A stretch of 64,000 bases of DNA from NCBI GenBank assembly GCA_003864495.1, contig ML133426.1, positions 1,798,001-1,862,000 on the forward strand, read 5' to 3'. Both the position numbers and the translations under genes were made by a program. The DNA comes from Nemopilema nomurai. Taxonomy: Eukaryota > Cnidaria > Scyphozoa > Rhizostomeae > Rhizostomatidae. Shown here in pieces: positions 42,756-56,300 of this stretch (positions are counted from its first letter, which is position 1; each line of letters opens with the position of its first letter). The notes under the pieces are model-generated. The model had not been told where the DNA came from, searched no databases, and saw nothing but the letters and a program-made list of their open reading frames with translations.

Positions 42756-45700
42756 TCAGTCAATTTGTGGGTTGTTCTCGAAAAGGAACTCGGCCTAGAA
42801 AAATAAAATTAAGGTATGACAAAGCAATTCACGCAGTGGAACTCTGATTAACAATGGAAGTAATCACTAGGATAAAATCGCGAAGATTCTCGTATTAGGA
42901 AATGCATCTATGCACAGATTTAAGATTAAACGTTGGTTTTACATATTCAGTGAGATAAGATTAAACGTTGGTTTTACATATTCAGATATAAGGCAGGAAT
43001 GAAATAAGAGACGGGCGACGAGTCGTTACCAAGAGCAAAGCCAGAGGGAAGATGAATGTGAAGGAAGATAAATGGGGAAGATAAATAATGTGACTTAGGG
43101 CGAGAAGCTAATTGCTGAACTGCTATCGATATAAACTCCCTATAAGACAGATAAACAATTCATGTTCACTTGCTCGTAAGATACAGTCAAGTATGCAATC
43201 TTGGTCTGATATCAAAATGGCTGCTCAAGAGCAGAGCATTTCTTACCAGGAAATCGACCGGATCTTCGGGCCTTTGCTTGCAGCACTCAATTAGGCCCAC
43301 TGTCAAAGTCGGCATCACGTGCTTCATTAGGTAGTTCCTTAGCGGGATCGATTGTATCTCCAGCAATTCTTCCTCCTGCTTCTTCACTTCGTTGAGTTTG
43401 GCTCGCTAAAGTGAAATTAAAATTTGCTTCAGTAAACATTTTGATATAGAGGTGGCAATACTTCTTAGAAAATCGTCAACGAAAATTTTCGATGGCATCT
43501 TCAAGCAAAACACCTCTCTAGCCAAACCTAAATCAGTTTGATTCAAAATATTCTTCCTGGTAGCTCTATCTAAATTCTGTATAATTGAAAATTAACATTT
43601 CAGACATCACATCTAAATTCTTCTTGAAATCAAGATAATTTTCCAAGAAATATAACTTTCAAGCACTATGTAACTAACGTAATTGCAAATGCAGGAAATG
43701 ACGATTCAAATAAGTGATTACCCATTCTTCCAATCTCTTCGCCCTTTCCTGAGCTTCCAGCCTTTCTTGTTCGTCTTTCTCCTTGCGGTCATTCTTCTCC
43801 TTTTCAAGCTAACAAAGCAGACAAATCAGATATAAACAGCAGAACTGTTTATTAGCATCATGCAAACTTGAAGATGATAATGCAGCAGCTGGTGGAAGAA
43901 GTGTTACGAGTATGTGTAAAGAGTTGTTGTAAATAAAGAAAGACAAATGATGGATGTTAAAGTCCGGTGATTGCTATAAATGAAAAATGAGCTCAAAAGA
44001 AAAAGCATGTGATCATCGAATAATATCTATTGCCAGCTTTGTATTGATTAAAACATCTGGACGTAAATTAAAATAAAAGTTAGAGTAGAAATAGTACTTG
44101 TCTTTCTGTTTCAATTCTTTCCATCTCAGCGAGTTCTTCTGGTGTAGGGCCTAAAGAGTATTATCAAATTAAAATAGTCTATTTGAGTGCTGCTTTGGCG
44201 TACTTCAACACTAAGTGAACGTGACTGACTCGAATCGCCAAGGGTCAGCTTTTCGCAAGGAAATGAAATTCACTGGGAATACATGCACAGTACTTTGACT
44301 AAAATTGCCTAAGACCTGACATGCGCAATTTTGCATCGGAAAACCAGGCCATGATAATTATAATTGAATAAGGTCTTCGAAATTTTACTGAAACATTCTT
44401 CGACACATCGACTTAATTTATGATTAAAATGCCTGCACGGTCATACCGTAGTTTCGAGGGTTTCCCATAATTTTGATGATCTTCTCAACTGTTTCCCTCA
44501 TGCCTTCCGTATTATCCATAGTTATGTCTGTGATGAAATCATGCAGAATGGCTTCAGAAAAAAGGTTAAAAAGGTCTTTGGTTGGCAATTAGATTGTGGG
44601 TACATCTTTAAGGGATAAATTCATGAAAATGAAGTACGTTCAAAACAAATTTCTTGAGTTTAAAGCTCCAAAATAAAATTGCCACTGTTATACAACCATT
44701 ATTAGGTTCTTTTCGTAATCAAAATCTGAGAATAAGGGATCCTTTGTGGCTATCATTCTCCTGTGGGTATCCCTTCTACTGGTAATCCTACCATCTCTCT
44801 TAAAGAAATATTTAATATTTTTTGTTAATGTAAAATATGTAAAAAGTACGCGATGTTCCATCTAAAGAAAGGACAATTGGAGTCAACATCACCAGAAAAT
44901 GACAAAAAGCTCGCAATTATCGTGTCGCCTTTAGCTTCAAATTATATGCAAATTCAAATTACCCTTCATTAAGTACCCTTCTTTAAACAACACGAGTTTA
45001 ATGGTCAGTATAGTGGCACCGAAAGTGATCAGTTCAGCGTTCGCTGATCCTTCGCAGCGGTCATGTGCACTTACCAATATGCTCTGGGTGAATCTCAAGC
45101 TCGTCGAAGTAATTCAGGACAGTTTCGTCTTCAGTGTTGACTGCTCTGAACTCGGCCAGTCTTCTCAAGAGCCCTTCTTCAGTGTTATGAGTGCCAGCAA
45201 CGACACTTTCAGGCAGATTCATGACCCTCGCTTTCAGGAAATCATCAGGGGAATCGAGACTAACAACAACCTCTGAAAAGGAGAAAATCATGAAGGATAT
45301 ATACGAAGGATATTTACGGAGGGTAACTATGTATAACTACTTGCTGACAGAGGAAGGTCAAACTGTAAAAGGTTTCCGCGTATACTAATGGTTGGCAACA
45401 ATACATAATTTACTTACATGTCAATTGTATTCATTTTACATTTTTGTGTATTGCTTGAAATGTGAAGAAAGTAACGTGGTAACCAATTGATGGGCCTTGA
45501 AAGATAACCAGCTAGTAGAAATTGACAATCAAAACTCTAGTCAAAACAAATTCTAGATGCAAACCTGGCATTGTAGTTTCGTCAAATTTTGGCTGATTGT
45601 CATTATCATCTCCATCATCGTCATCTTTGTCCGCTGAGAATTTAAAGAAACTCTGGTTAGGCAAGTACTAATTAAAAGACTGAAGTGGTGTACAAGTAAT

Positions 45701-48700
45701 CTTAGAACGGCCAGTTCATCAAAAGGACTAGTTACAAGGAATTTACTTGAAGGGAAAAAGTTCTGTTGTCTATTCCAAAAGAACAGAAGTCACAGACAAA
45801 CTGGCGGGCAGTAGCAAGTATCACCTGCAAAGAGCTCCTTTGCTTGCTCGTGTGTCTTTGGAAAACCATCGAGAACGAAACCCTGTTTTAGAGGAAAGAT
45901 ACTAAAATAAAGACTGTATAATTATAGCATTTAGGAAAAAGACAAGATAGAAACAAAAAATTACAAATAATATTTCTTTCACAGATATCTTATTTGGTTG
46001 CCTTTTTGAAGAGGGGGAAAACAAGCATAAATTAATAATCATACTTTCAAGAAGTTGCATACTTTCTCAGATTAGTTTAGCAAAGGTATTTCATGTTTAA
46101 AAACCAAATAGACAGCAAATGTAATTTATTCAATATAGCATTTCCCAAGTTTCATAACATAAAGGCATAGACAATATAAGGTAAAATTGGGCTACAGGAA
46201 TGGCTTTTTGGAATCATGGCATCGCAGCAATACCTGGTTTTGGCATGGCATGGAATGCAGCTTGTCTTTGAAGAATTTCAGTATGTACTGATCTTCATAC
46301 CGACCTAAAAAGAGTTGTGAACGTCATAGATGGTGAAAAATATAGACTCAAACCTAGAGAGTGCCTAGAAAGGCTTCTTAAAGATATAATTGAACTTAAT
46401 TTTAGAAAAAATGAATAAATTTGAGGAAATTTGAATATTTTTCTACCATTGTTTCGCTCTTTGCTTTGGATCAAGTCATCGAGTAGTTCTTGAGCCTCTT
46501 GAGCTTTCAAATCGTCTTCCTCGTTGTCTTCCTGGTCAGCTCTGGCAGCACTTTTTTCCTAGAAAATGATCACAATTAGCTGATCTAGCTCCTTAAAGCT
46601 AAAACAGTAGAATTGCTTCTGTGGCCACCTATGCCATAGCCATCGAATTCACCTTGAATACGCGAGGGAGGAATCAAAACAGAAAATCAGAGCACAAAAT
46701 CTGAGCACAAAATCTGAGCACAAAATCAAAGCTGAGTCTCAAAGACTGTACATAAATGAATCCAGTGCAACAGACGGGAAATATTCAATGGACGTACAAC
46801 TTATAAATCATTTTTTTAAAGTATCTGCCACAGAGAAGGAATGTGTAAACAACATATGTTATTCTCACCAATTCATCGATGGCTTCGCTGATAACATCTT
46901 GGATTTTGATATGGTGCAGCTTGTAATGCTCGCACAGCTGTTTCACCACAGTCGTCTTCCCGCTTGCAGGGGGGCCCAGAACGCAAGCTCGCATTGGCTA
47001 GGGCGGATCGAATACCATTAGTCACGTGCATTATGATGATTGAGGACGGCCATTTTATGCACTTAAAAACATGCATTGAAAAGCGCAGCCAATAAAACAA
47101 CCTTCATTTGGAAATCAAGGAAATGACGTGCGTTGTATAAAGATCAAAAGGACAGTCACCAATGCAGCTGTGTAGATCTGCTAAATCTATCAAAACATGA
47201 AAAAATTACTCACCAACAGGCCTCTAGTTTGCTTGTACTCTTTTATTATCTTGTCGATTGATGCAGGGAGTCCGCCCTTTTAGAAGATTAATACAATTCC
47301 ATTAGAGAAGGCTGTATTAGAGAAGGTTGTATTAGAGAAGGCTGTATTAGAGAAGGCTGTATTAGAGAAGGCTGTATTAGAGAAGGCTGTATTAGAGAAG
47401 GCTGTATTAGAGAAGGCAGTATTAGAGAAGGCTGTATTAGAGAAGGCTGTATTAGAGAAGGCTGTATTAGAGAAGGCTGTATTAGAGAAGGCTGTATTAG
47501 AGAAGGCAGTATTAGAGAAGGCTGTATTAGAGAAGGCTGTATTAGAGAAGGCTGTATTAGAGAAGGCTGTTTTAGAGAAGGTTGTATCAGAGAAGGTTGC
47601 TTTTAATATAATACATCACTCAAAGCTGTTTGATATGACATGTTTATCTTAACCATAAAACTTTTTAGCAAGTTGAAATTCAATAGTAAGCTTGGGGGCA
47701 ACTGTTCTTATGCATTTAACATTTTCACTGACGTGTAACATTTAAAATACAAAACATTGAAAAATTATTTCTGAAGTTGAATAAAGACACTAATACAACA
47801 ATTTAATACAGCAATCTTATTTTCATTTGATTCTGTTCAGCTTCAACTCAGGGCATTTCCCTCAATTATCTTAGGGTACAAGCGGTGGTGAAAAAGGTCA
47901 AAATAACATACTGCAGCTGTCCACTTGACGTTCATTCCTTCCTTGATGAAGGTGGCGTCCATCCGCAGATTAACAAGCAACATGTCGAAATCAGCTTGCT
48001 GTCAGATGCAAAAAAGTTTCTAATCATACAGTGGATGATTTTTAGATATTGCACGAGATACAATTCTGATGTAACTATGGCAGCATAACATTTGAAGACA
48101 TGCTCGTATCATCGGACAGCATATGGGACATTATGGCACCAGAAGAATTCTAGTTCATGCTTTGGACTTGGAATAGCTTGTCCTCAGCCTCAACGAAGCA
48201 AAAACGTTTCAATCGATAACTGAATTAAATCAGTCAACAATTAAATTAGCAGAAATCTGGGTCATTTGAGGTCATGTGTCCTAAAAGAGTTAGCATGCAA
48301 CAAAGAAGGCAAAATTGTCTAGAAAATGACTTGAAGAACCTCTGCGATGGATCTTGCACAGAAGAGCAGTAACTTCAAAGAGTATAAACAGATAATGGAT
48401 GCCAATTAGAATGACGCTACTAGCGTCTAAAAAATACCTCTATTGACTTTTCTAGCAGGGCGTCTTCTGCATGAATGTGTCTAACTTTGCCATTTCCAAG
48501 GCACTTGCTCACGGTCTGAAAAGAAGTATGACATAATCATCTTTGATATCGATAGAAAATGATCGACGAGATAATGCCATCCTTAGTAGGCCTTGAAAAC
48601 ATAATGGAATTGTCTTGCGCACCTGCACAACTTCTTCCAAGGTAGAATTGGCGTCATCCACCGCAAGCAGATAGCGGACGCGCGGCTTTTGGTCGGCTAT

Positions 48701-51450
48701 GTTAACGAGCACACCGGCGAGGTCTTTCACGTGGATTGTAGGCACGGCGTTGGACCCGTTGCCAAAGCACTGCACGGCCGCGTCCTTGCCTAGCCACGCG
48801 CTTTTGAAAAGGTAGTGGAACAGGTCCTCTCCGGCACCGTACGTCAGACCCGAGGCCACCACGTACGTGAGCAGCTTGGACTTGTTCGTCTTTCCCAGCT
48901 TAATGACGAGTTTCTCCGCGCTTATGTGCGTCTTGAAATTCGGATGCGGCTTGCGACGCCGATAGTCTTCTTCGGTGAATGGGACTTCTGGGTCATCCTG
49001 CAGTAAAAATGAATAATACTGACTCTGCTCCAATTATTAATGAGCTGAGGTTTAGTATGTGGGTGGAATAATGTATTCGATGAAAATTAATCCGATTTAT
49101 TTGATTGTTTATAACATGGGTTATTCGATTTGAAGAAATCATGCTAATGAAATCTTCAAGAGATTGGTTGAAGTGTCGTTAAAAATCACGTTAGGGTCAG
49201 CAAAACAGAGCGCACATATGTTTGCTGCTTCTGCTATCCTTATATGACGACAAGAACACCAAAAATATGTCTATCCACATTTCAATAAAAATGCAAATGA
49301 ATGTTTCTAGCCAACCTCATCCACTGGTTTGCTTTTGGCCCAAGTCATGACTGTGCTGATACAAATGAACACTTTTGGGCTGGTAAATGTATCCAGTTCA
49401 GCATGAAGAGCTTTATAGAAAGAAAGGTGTGAGAAAGCTATAAACTAAACTTCTCATTTTAAGTTGCCTCTAAGCAATTTACATAATGTGAAATGCATAG
49501 TGACATATTAATTATCAAAGGTTTACTTTGGCTACAATAAAGGAAAAAATATCAAATAGCCTAGAGACAGAACAGTGCATGGTTTTTCTACAAAGCCAAA
49601 TCTTCAGAGAGCAAATTTTTCCAATGATACAAAGACTCCATTTAAAACTTCTAATTATTTGGTGAATAACTTTTGGAACAAAATTTGGAATCATTAAAGC
49701 ATGCCAATGAATAAAAGTTCACTCAATGGACAGCAAAACTCAATGCCAAATTAGTTGCAAATAATCATAGATGGCCTAAATATACAATGGATTCAAGTAG
49801 CATATGGCAGGCAGGATGTTTTTTAATACACTATAAATTTGCTAAATGTAATACTTTCTAGTACCTTTTATCAAAAATTTTCTGATAAATGCTAATGTGC
49901 AATGACAAACCTGAAACAACCCAAGAAGCTTCATCAACCTGGCCAGGGTCAGATATGATGTCATAAACTATTATGTCACATTGTTTGATGTTGTGCAACA
50001 ATTCTTCTTTATCTGTATCCTGAAATTTAAATGACATTAATGATTGCATTAAAGTGATGGTTTGGATCAGCTGAATTTCATAACAAAATGTTTTCAACTG
50101 CAACAAAACCAATATTGCTCTTACTTCATAGATTTCCTTCACCCATTCTGGCTTTTTGTGTGATTTATCATTGAGCGTACCAACAACTTCATAACAGTTT
50201 TCTTTTGGTGGTGCCTCCTCGCTATCACTGTGTTCTGATTCTTCCTCTTCTTCTCCAAATTCTTCATTAGTTGCACCAATAGAAGAAGTTGAGAATATCT
50301 ACAAGCACATAACCAAACAGTATTATTGTCACTAAACCAGATCCAAGTCTAGACTGTAACTGAGAAAATGATTATTTGAATTTCCAGATAATTTAGTAAA
50401 GTGGCTTTTAAGAAAATACAGACAATACTAAGGAATTTTTTTGAAACTAATCATAGTCAGTCAGTCAGTCAAATTGGAGATCCAGCATACCCTTTCCTTA
50501 GAATTTTCAACAGGAAATTAAGATAAGCACGAGCTGCGGATGCAAGAAAACTGGTCTCTTTGCTTTGTATAAGTGATCAGTAGCCTGTTTGTTTGTCTGG
50601 GGAACTTATTTAACAGAACAACATCAACAATCTAAACTACTTCCATTGATGTTCATTTACACAATACCAACATTAACTCAAATTTCTGCTGTTTAGATCT
50701 AGATGAATACTTAAGAATGAATAACTGACATTAGCAAAGCAGCATCTGTGCTGACTTATCATTGGGGTCTCCATGGCTTTTGTAAATTATCAAAGCCATT
50801 AATGTGTACTGTTACTCATTTCATAGCAAAACATATAACTTACAAAAAATTATTGCAATGTAGGCTAAAAGCCTGTTACCGATCATTTAACATGAACGGA
50901 AGAATAATTTTCAGCTGATGAAACTTGCAAGCTGATGAAAAATCCCAAATTGGTTCTTAAATTTTAGTTCATGTGCATAGGCATATGCTTTACGATAAAT
51001 TCTGTAAAGAGAACATTTTTCGAAAATCTTGTCTTTAGTGTTTTATATCATCTACGTAGCGTTGGCAAATAAGGAAAAATGTTATAAATGCAGAATTTTT
51101 TGCATGTGTGTCAGTGTTGTTTAACGAAAAATATCTAAATTTCTCCAGCTACGTTTTTCCTGTTCAAGACCCACCGGTTTTATGATACAGAGGAAGTTTC
51201 TGTAAAACGTAATAAAACCTCGAATATACATGAAATTTGTAGAGAAAGTTTATGTTGATGTAAGATATCATTGTCGCAACTTTCATCACATTTTGTTTAC
51301 TCGCGCCTCATATTTTTAACAACAGCAGGTCCTTTTAAAAACATAAACTTGTCTATATTCATGCGGTCGTACCTTACTAATTATCTTTCCTGCATACGAG
51401 TCGACATTATTGATGAAAACCCTCTGAGTTTCCTCCTCTTTGCTCGCCAT
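42756..51450 (-). CDS. AK7: Adenylate kinase 7, complete, 19 exons
   Basis: Ciliary/axonemal kinase (ATP + AMP to 2 ADP). Exons: 51450-51373, 50298-50125, 50019-49911, 49410-49316, 48997-48623, 48515-48438, 47998-47912, 47276-47214, 46997-46869, 46558-46447, 46304-46234, 45882-45825, 45633-45565, 45272-45075, 44527-44447, 44150-44098, 43808-43722, 43405-43247, 42794-42756. All phases agree: 2115 nt, 704 residues (human near 723). Residues 1-300 form the Rossmann-like, NAD-epimerase-related N-terminal domain ([39 protein letters not shown]). The kinase domain has the P-loop GPPASGKT (361-368), [20 protein letters not shown] and [12 protein letters not shown]. An acidic insert lies between, then a Glu/Arg-rich coiled coil (about 593-655) and a C-terminal Dpy-30 motif ([20 protein letters not shown], 660-679), which docks to radial-spoke type partners in the family. 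The gene looks fully intact. Confidence 0.97.
42921..42985. repeat. Short direct duplication in the last AK7 intron
   Basis: A block of about 29 bp, beginning AAGATTAAACGTTGGTTTTA, occurs twice with an offset of about 36 bp. Confidence 0.85.
47301..47598. repeat. 15-bp minisatellite in AK7 intron 7, about 20 units
   Basis: Unit ATTAGAGAAGGCTGT repeated head to tail without spacers. A variant with GGCAGT appears twice, about 90 bp apart (near 47416 and 47506), indicating that a six-unit block was duplicated. Edge units are degenerate (GGTTGT, ATCAGAG). It is intronic, between the exons at 47912 and 47276. Confidence 0.95.
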
Positions 51451-51745
51451 TTTGTGTTATGTGTTGGTCATTTCAACAAGCTTACCATTGGTTCCCATAA
51501 CAACAGTCTAACTAAAGCCTCTTCTTTGTCATAGCCTCTCTTCGCCGTGGCCTGTTACCCCATAGCGCAAAAATATAAGTAATCCTCAGATGGGAACAGG
51601 TGGGTAAATTTCGTGAAATTTCTGGCACATTTCCTTGAGGCTACCCTGAATTTTGCCAAAAAATTGTCGCAGTTTTAATTATAGCATTTAAATAAAACCG
51701 GGTAGTTTCAGTTTATTTTAGAAGAAGTCGTTGTTCCGTTGGAAG

Positions 51746-53380
51746 GTGTCAGTCAGCGTGTATCGTGGGGCACAAACTGTCTTGCTTAATTAGCTCCCGT
51801 TTATATTAGAAGCGTTTGTTGATGATTTCAGTGCTACTTATTCGAGGCAAAGGCGGTTAGATCGTTTGCAGCTTGACATCTCAAACTGCGTGGGAGACAG
51901 TCTTGATGGAGCTGCAAATATGTCTGGTTAATATAAAAGTGTTCAGGCAAGAATAAGTGAGGTTGCTTCGAATCACATACATGTTTGGTGCTTGTCACTT
52001 CATTGAATGTATCATCTATCAGCCTTTTTGGGCTATTGAACAAAGCTGCAATCTTCTTTCGAGAATATCACAAATGAATGAATGCATGGGAAAACACAGT
52101 TCAATCAAAGATTGGAACTTCAAGGATGAAGAGGCTATGTACGATTGGAGCAACAAGATGGTGGGCAAAGTCAAACGCCATTCGGAAGATTTTTGGTTCT
52201 TTTGATGATAATGAAGCAGCAAGCAATTTTTTGTATTTTGATTTAGTGGTTACGCTGTCTTTTATACGTGACAGTGCAAGCTTCAACCAGACCCCACGAG
52301 ACCAAGCAAATTACCTATTTGGCAAACTTTTGCAATTTGAAACAGTGCTAACAGCATTTCTGTACAACAGAATCTTCAGCATCACGTCTCCACTATCTGA
52401 GTATCTCCAAACGAGTAGCATCGATTTATTACATGCATGGAGGATGGTAAAAAGTAGCACTAACTGTCTGCAACGAATCAGCAGACATTTCCATACTCTT
52501 CATGACAGAGCGGTCAAATTTGCAAACATGCGAAGAGCAAGACATTATCGAAGTTTCCACCTCATTTCAAGAGAAACGACTCAGAAGACACAACGCACAG
52601 GCAAACGAAGAAAGAGATGAAGAAATAGTTGCATCCTCTCTTGAGCGATATAGAGTAGAAGTATTCTGTGCCGTTATGGATAAAGTTGTAGGAAGCCTTC
52701 GTCAACGATTTCTACAACAGGGTGTTCTCTACCGAGACTTTGCTTTTCTTGACCCAAGGCGATTTGCTGAATTTAAAAGCAAAGAAATCCCTAAGAACAT
52801 GCTATCAACGCTTTTCGCCATCTCTGGTTTGAAAGTTGACAGAGAAGTTGTTAAAGAGCAATTAGTGAGTTTTTTTATGCATTCACTTGACTGACCATAT
52901 CACTGATGATTATGAAAGAGATTCTCTTTGCGAATATCCTGAAGACAGAGAAGCATCATATGATGAAATAGCCAAGGTGATTTGGTTTCATGTACTGAAC
53001 CACTCAATTCGATAGCGAGACAAAACACCGATACAGATTTGAATAGACACGTTGCAGAAGAGAGAAGGTCGCTGCTTTAGAAATTCCTGCAAATTCTGCT
53101 TCTCGTGCGTTTTTAAAGTTACTGCCTATATAAGCATTTGATTACATTGGCAGTTGCTCAGGTTGGGTATGAAAGGAGCTCCTCCCTTTTTGAAGATAAT
53201 AAGGAGTAGGCTAAGAAGCATGTTGGGTCACAAGCAGCTAGAAGCTTTCATGTTTCTAAGCATAGAGCAAAAACTGGTAGTTGAAAAACACAATGACGAA
53301 GTTATGGAAGAGTTTTTCAAAGACGTCAAAAGAACTTTCTGGGCTTCTGACCTTTTAATCCTAATACTAGCTAAATAGAG
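51746..53380 (+). mobile_element. Decayed hAT-family transposon (transposase pseudogene)
   Basis: A series of frames with stops and shifts together resemble hAT / ZMYM1-like transposases. About 51865-51950 reads LDRLQLDISNCVGDSLDGAA then NMSG, the RNase H-like core segment. A region near 52080-52620 carries ATRWWAKSNAIRKIFG-like sequence. An open frame 52502-52894 includes EVFCAVMDKVVGSLRQRF and FLDPRRFAEF. The 3' piece (about 53154-53376) has RSRLRSMLGHKQLEAFMFLS, the C-terminal dimerisation region, and ends in TAG. At least three frame changes make it non-functional. Its first 105 bp recur at 10876-10982. Terminal repeats and target duplication could not be defined. It lies 300 bp upstream of the AK7 start codon on the opposite strand. 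Confidence 0.82.
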
Positions 53381-56300
53381 TTGAGTGTACAGATTGAAGC
53401 AATGTATCTATGGCCGTCTATAAGAAGACGGTGTTACACAATGACTGTTGTTGTCTTTGAACATCTATTGACCAGCATGCAGACTGATCGTGTCAATTAA
53501 AATATAGTAAGAAAGAACTTCAGAGTGAAAAAATCGTAACATAATTTCTAGCTGTTTCTTCAATGATATCCAAATGGGATTGAAACCATTTTATGACATG
53601 ACTCTACAATGAACACTTAAGTTTTTCCCGCGATCGTTAGATACGGAGGCTTGAGACTTTCCCTTTAGACCCTTATAATAGAGGGGGGGGGGGTCATAAA
53701 ATTACAGTTTTTACACCTTGAAAGTTGTTTCATCCTTGTAATTAACAAATATGAACTTATCTTTACAAGCAAATGTTAAAATCTTTTCTTGTCGGCATTG
53801 ATCATTGCGCTCTGGTTCTTTATACACACATTAAGGCTTGAAGGTTTGCAGATCGATGAGAAGTTCACCTCCACTGATGTTTACTGCCACGGCTGTATAA
53901 AAACTGACGCAATTCGTCAACGATGAAGGGGGTGTGAAAAGAAATGTGCATCATTCACGGAAATTACCTTTTCTGGGTAGAAAAATTCTGTGGTTGCCTG
54001 AAAATGATTGAAAAGGATCCCCGATCAAAGAAAATGCAAGAAATGAAAATGTTCGACACAGCAAAGTAATTGTCCCCTTGACCTTTGCCCTTGCCCTTGA
54101 AGTCAGTGACCTACACACATGGTAAATTGCATTGCACTTCGTTTCCCCTATTTCCAGATAAATAATATATTGGCTCCATAGGGTAGAGGTCAAGAGAAAC
54201 GCTCCCCGTTATAGGGCTTACTAATCGGTTATATCTTAGTCAGGTTAGGCATGTTCTGTTAAAATGTATTCATAATCAGGGGTAGCTTTAGTTAGGCTAA
54301 GTTAAGCTAAATGTGTCCCTGAAGATAATCTTAGTTAAATTCAAAAACGGTCTAGTTAAATCTTAGTTACACTTCCAACCATGTTCTATTTTGTCTCGAA
54401 AATCTGCAATTTACGCTGATGAAAACCACCAAAGAGCCAAACAAAAGCATCGAGAAACGGAAAAGAGCTTGAAGTTTTCATTCAAACAGACGAAGAAAAG
54501 GCTCTTATTAGTGGAATACCCGACGACTTCGACACCGCAAAAGAAAGGAAACGTGCGTTGTCAGCAGCATGGACAGATGGTCAAACAGCGCTCGATTTGA
54601 CATTCAACGGTATCTCGGAGCGACAGCCAACCAACTGAATAATTTCGGAGGCAATTCTAGAAAGAGCAAGAAATGGTCTGAAAAAGCCGAGTCTACCATT
54701 AATTTTGAAGCGGTTCATTGAAAGCGATGTGCAGAGCCTCTTTAGAAATTACTCCCTTAGGTTCAATTTCGGGGCCAGGGGTACTAGATGCCCTCCTACG
54801 GACGAAGGATTAGAATTGCTATGAAATTATCAACGAGTTCAAATGCTCCGAAGATTCGATAAAACAAAATGGAGATTAAATATTAAGGAACTTTCAGGGA
54901 ACGTTCTGCCACACTGTCAGTTATCGATGTTGATAGACAGGATACGTAGACAAAGTGACATGCAGCATATGAAATATTATGTCGTAAAACGTGATCTAAA
55001 GCTCAGCACCAAGTATGAATAAAGGCAAGTAGACGATGTACAGTTGTGTGAATACATGAATCTCACTACCAGGGGCGTGCCGAAGTAGGGGGTTTGGGGG
55101 CGGGGGCGACACACCCCACAACTTTGTAGAAGCATTCGGTTAATTTTTGCTTCTCGGTAAAAGTTGAAACAACTATAACAGCGTGTTGGTATTTCGGGGT
55201 AGAATTAGATTTGCACTTTTGTTATATCCAGCTTAGACATAAATGAACCACTACGGTACTAGAGTGTAAAATTTGTGCGCTATGATTAACTATCTTTAAT
55301 CAACCCTGTCGGTATTTTTAAAAAAGGTAAAGCTCTAAAACCTTATCAACGACCAGTTACCGTCTTGATTACAAAAATTGAATGCAATAGCGGCACCACT
55401 GGGGGAACGTATTCTCGCCACGATCGATTTTGTAATTCGTCTAAATTCGAGGACAAAATTTTGGGGGAGGGGATGTGACCTTTGCGAGGTACTTTCATTT
55501 TCCCCGAAACATTGTGCTTTTGAAACTGCTACTTTAGGCTTTGCAAAATTACTTGATGAAGAAATTGTCAAAGACCATCGGTATTTCTTTCAATTTATAT
55601 TTTGTTGAATATCGCTAGTATTTGAGAATGGAGGTGACAAAGAATTGTAAAAAGAACATTAGATGAGAATTTTTCTGGACTGACGAAGAAATTTCTTTTT
55701 TGCTCCAAATACTTATAGATTACAGAGCAATAAAATAGCGCAGGGTTAGGCTGGAAGACTGCCAAGGCCAAATATGAGGAGATAAATAATAAATCAATTT
55801 CACATGCCAAAAAGCAACTTCTATAGCTTATTTGTTAATACATCGCTGTGAATCAAAAGTGATGGGTACGGATTCTCGGATTCGAGCAATTTTTTATCTT
55901 CATTTATGGCAGAAATGGATCATAGAAATGGAATCTTCATGTTGAAATTAGTCTGTACCGAAAACTTCTGAGTGTTTGGACCGTCAGGCTGATAATTAAA
56001 CCATTCTAGAAATTTAGCTTTTCCTATACACTCCAATGGAATTTGCTGGTGCAGTGAAAAAAATTGCGGTCTTATCACATGAAATATCTAAATATTCAAA
56101 ACAAAGTAACTCCCGACCAAACAACATGAAGTTTTCAGTATAAGCTAAGTTAATGGTCAGAATTTCAATTCTGATGTTAATTTTTGAGAAAGGGCCGTGG
56201 GTGCCAAGATACAAAATCGATAACGCCAACCCGAATCGGAGAATTGCCCCGTTTACAGTGAGCTTTCGCGAACCCGGATCGTTATTTGATCCGCAGCAGT

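Noticed and set aside
47301..47598. CRISPR-like array
   Set aside because: Units are contiguous 15-mers without spacers, inside a metazoan intron; it is a minisatellite.
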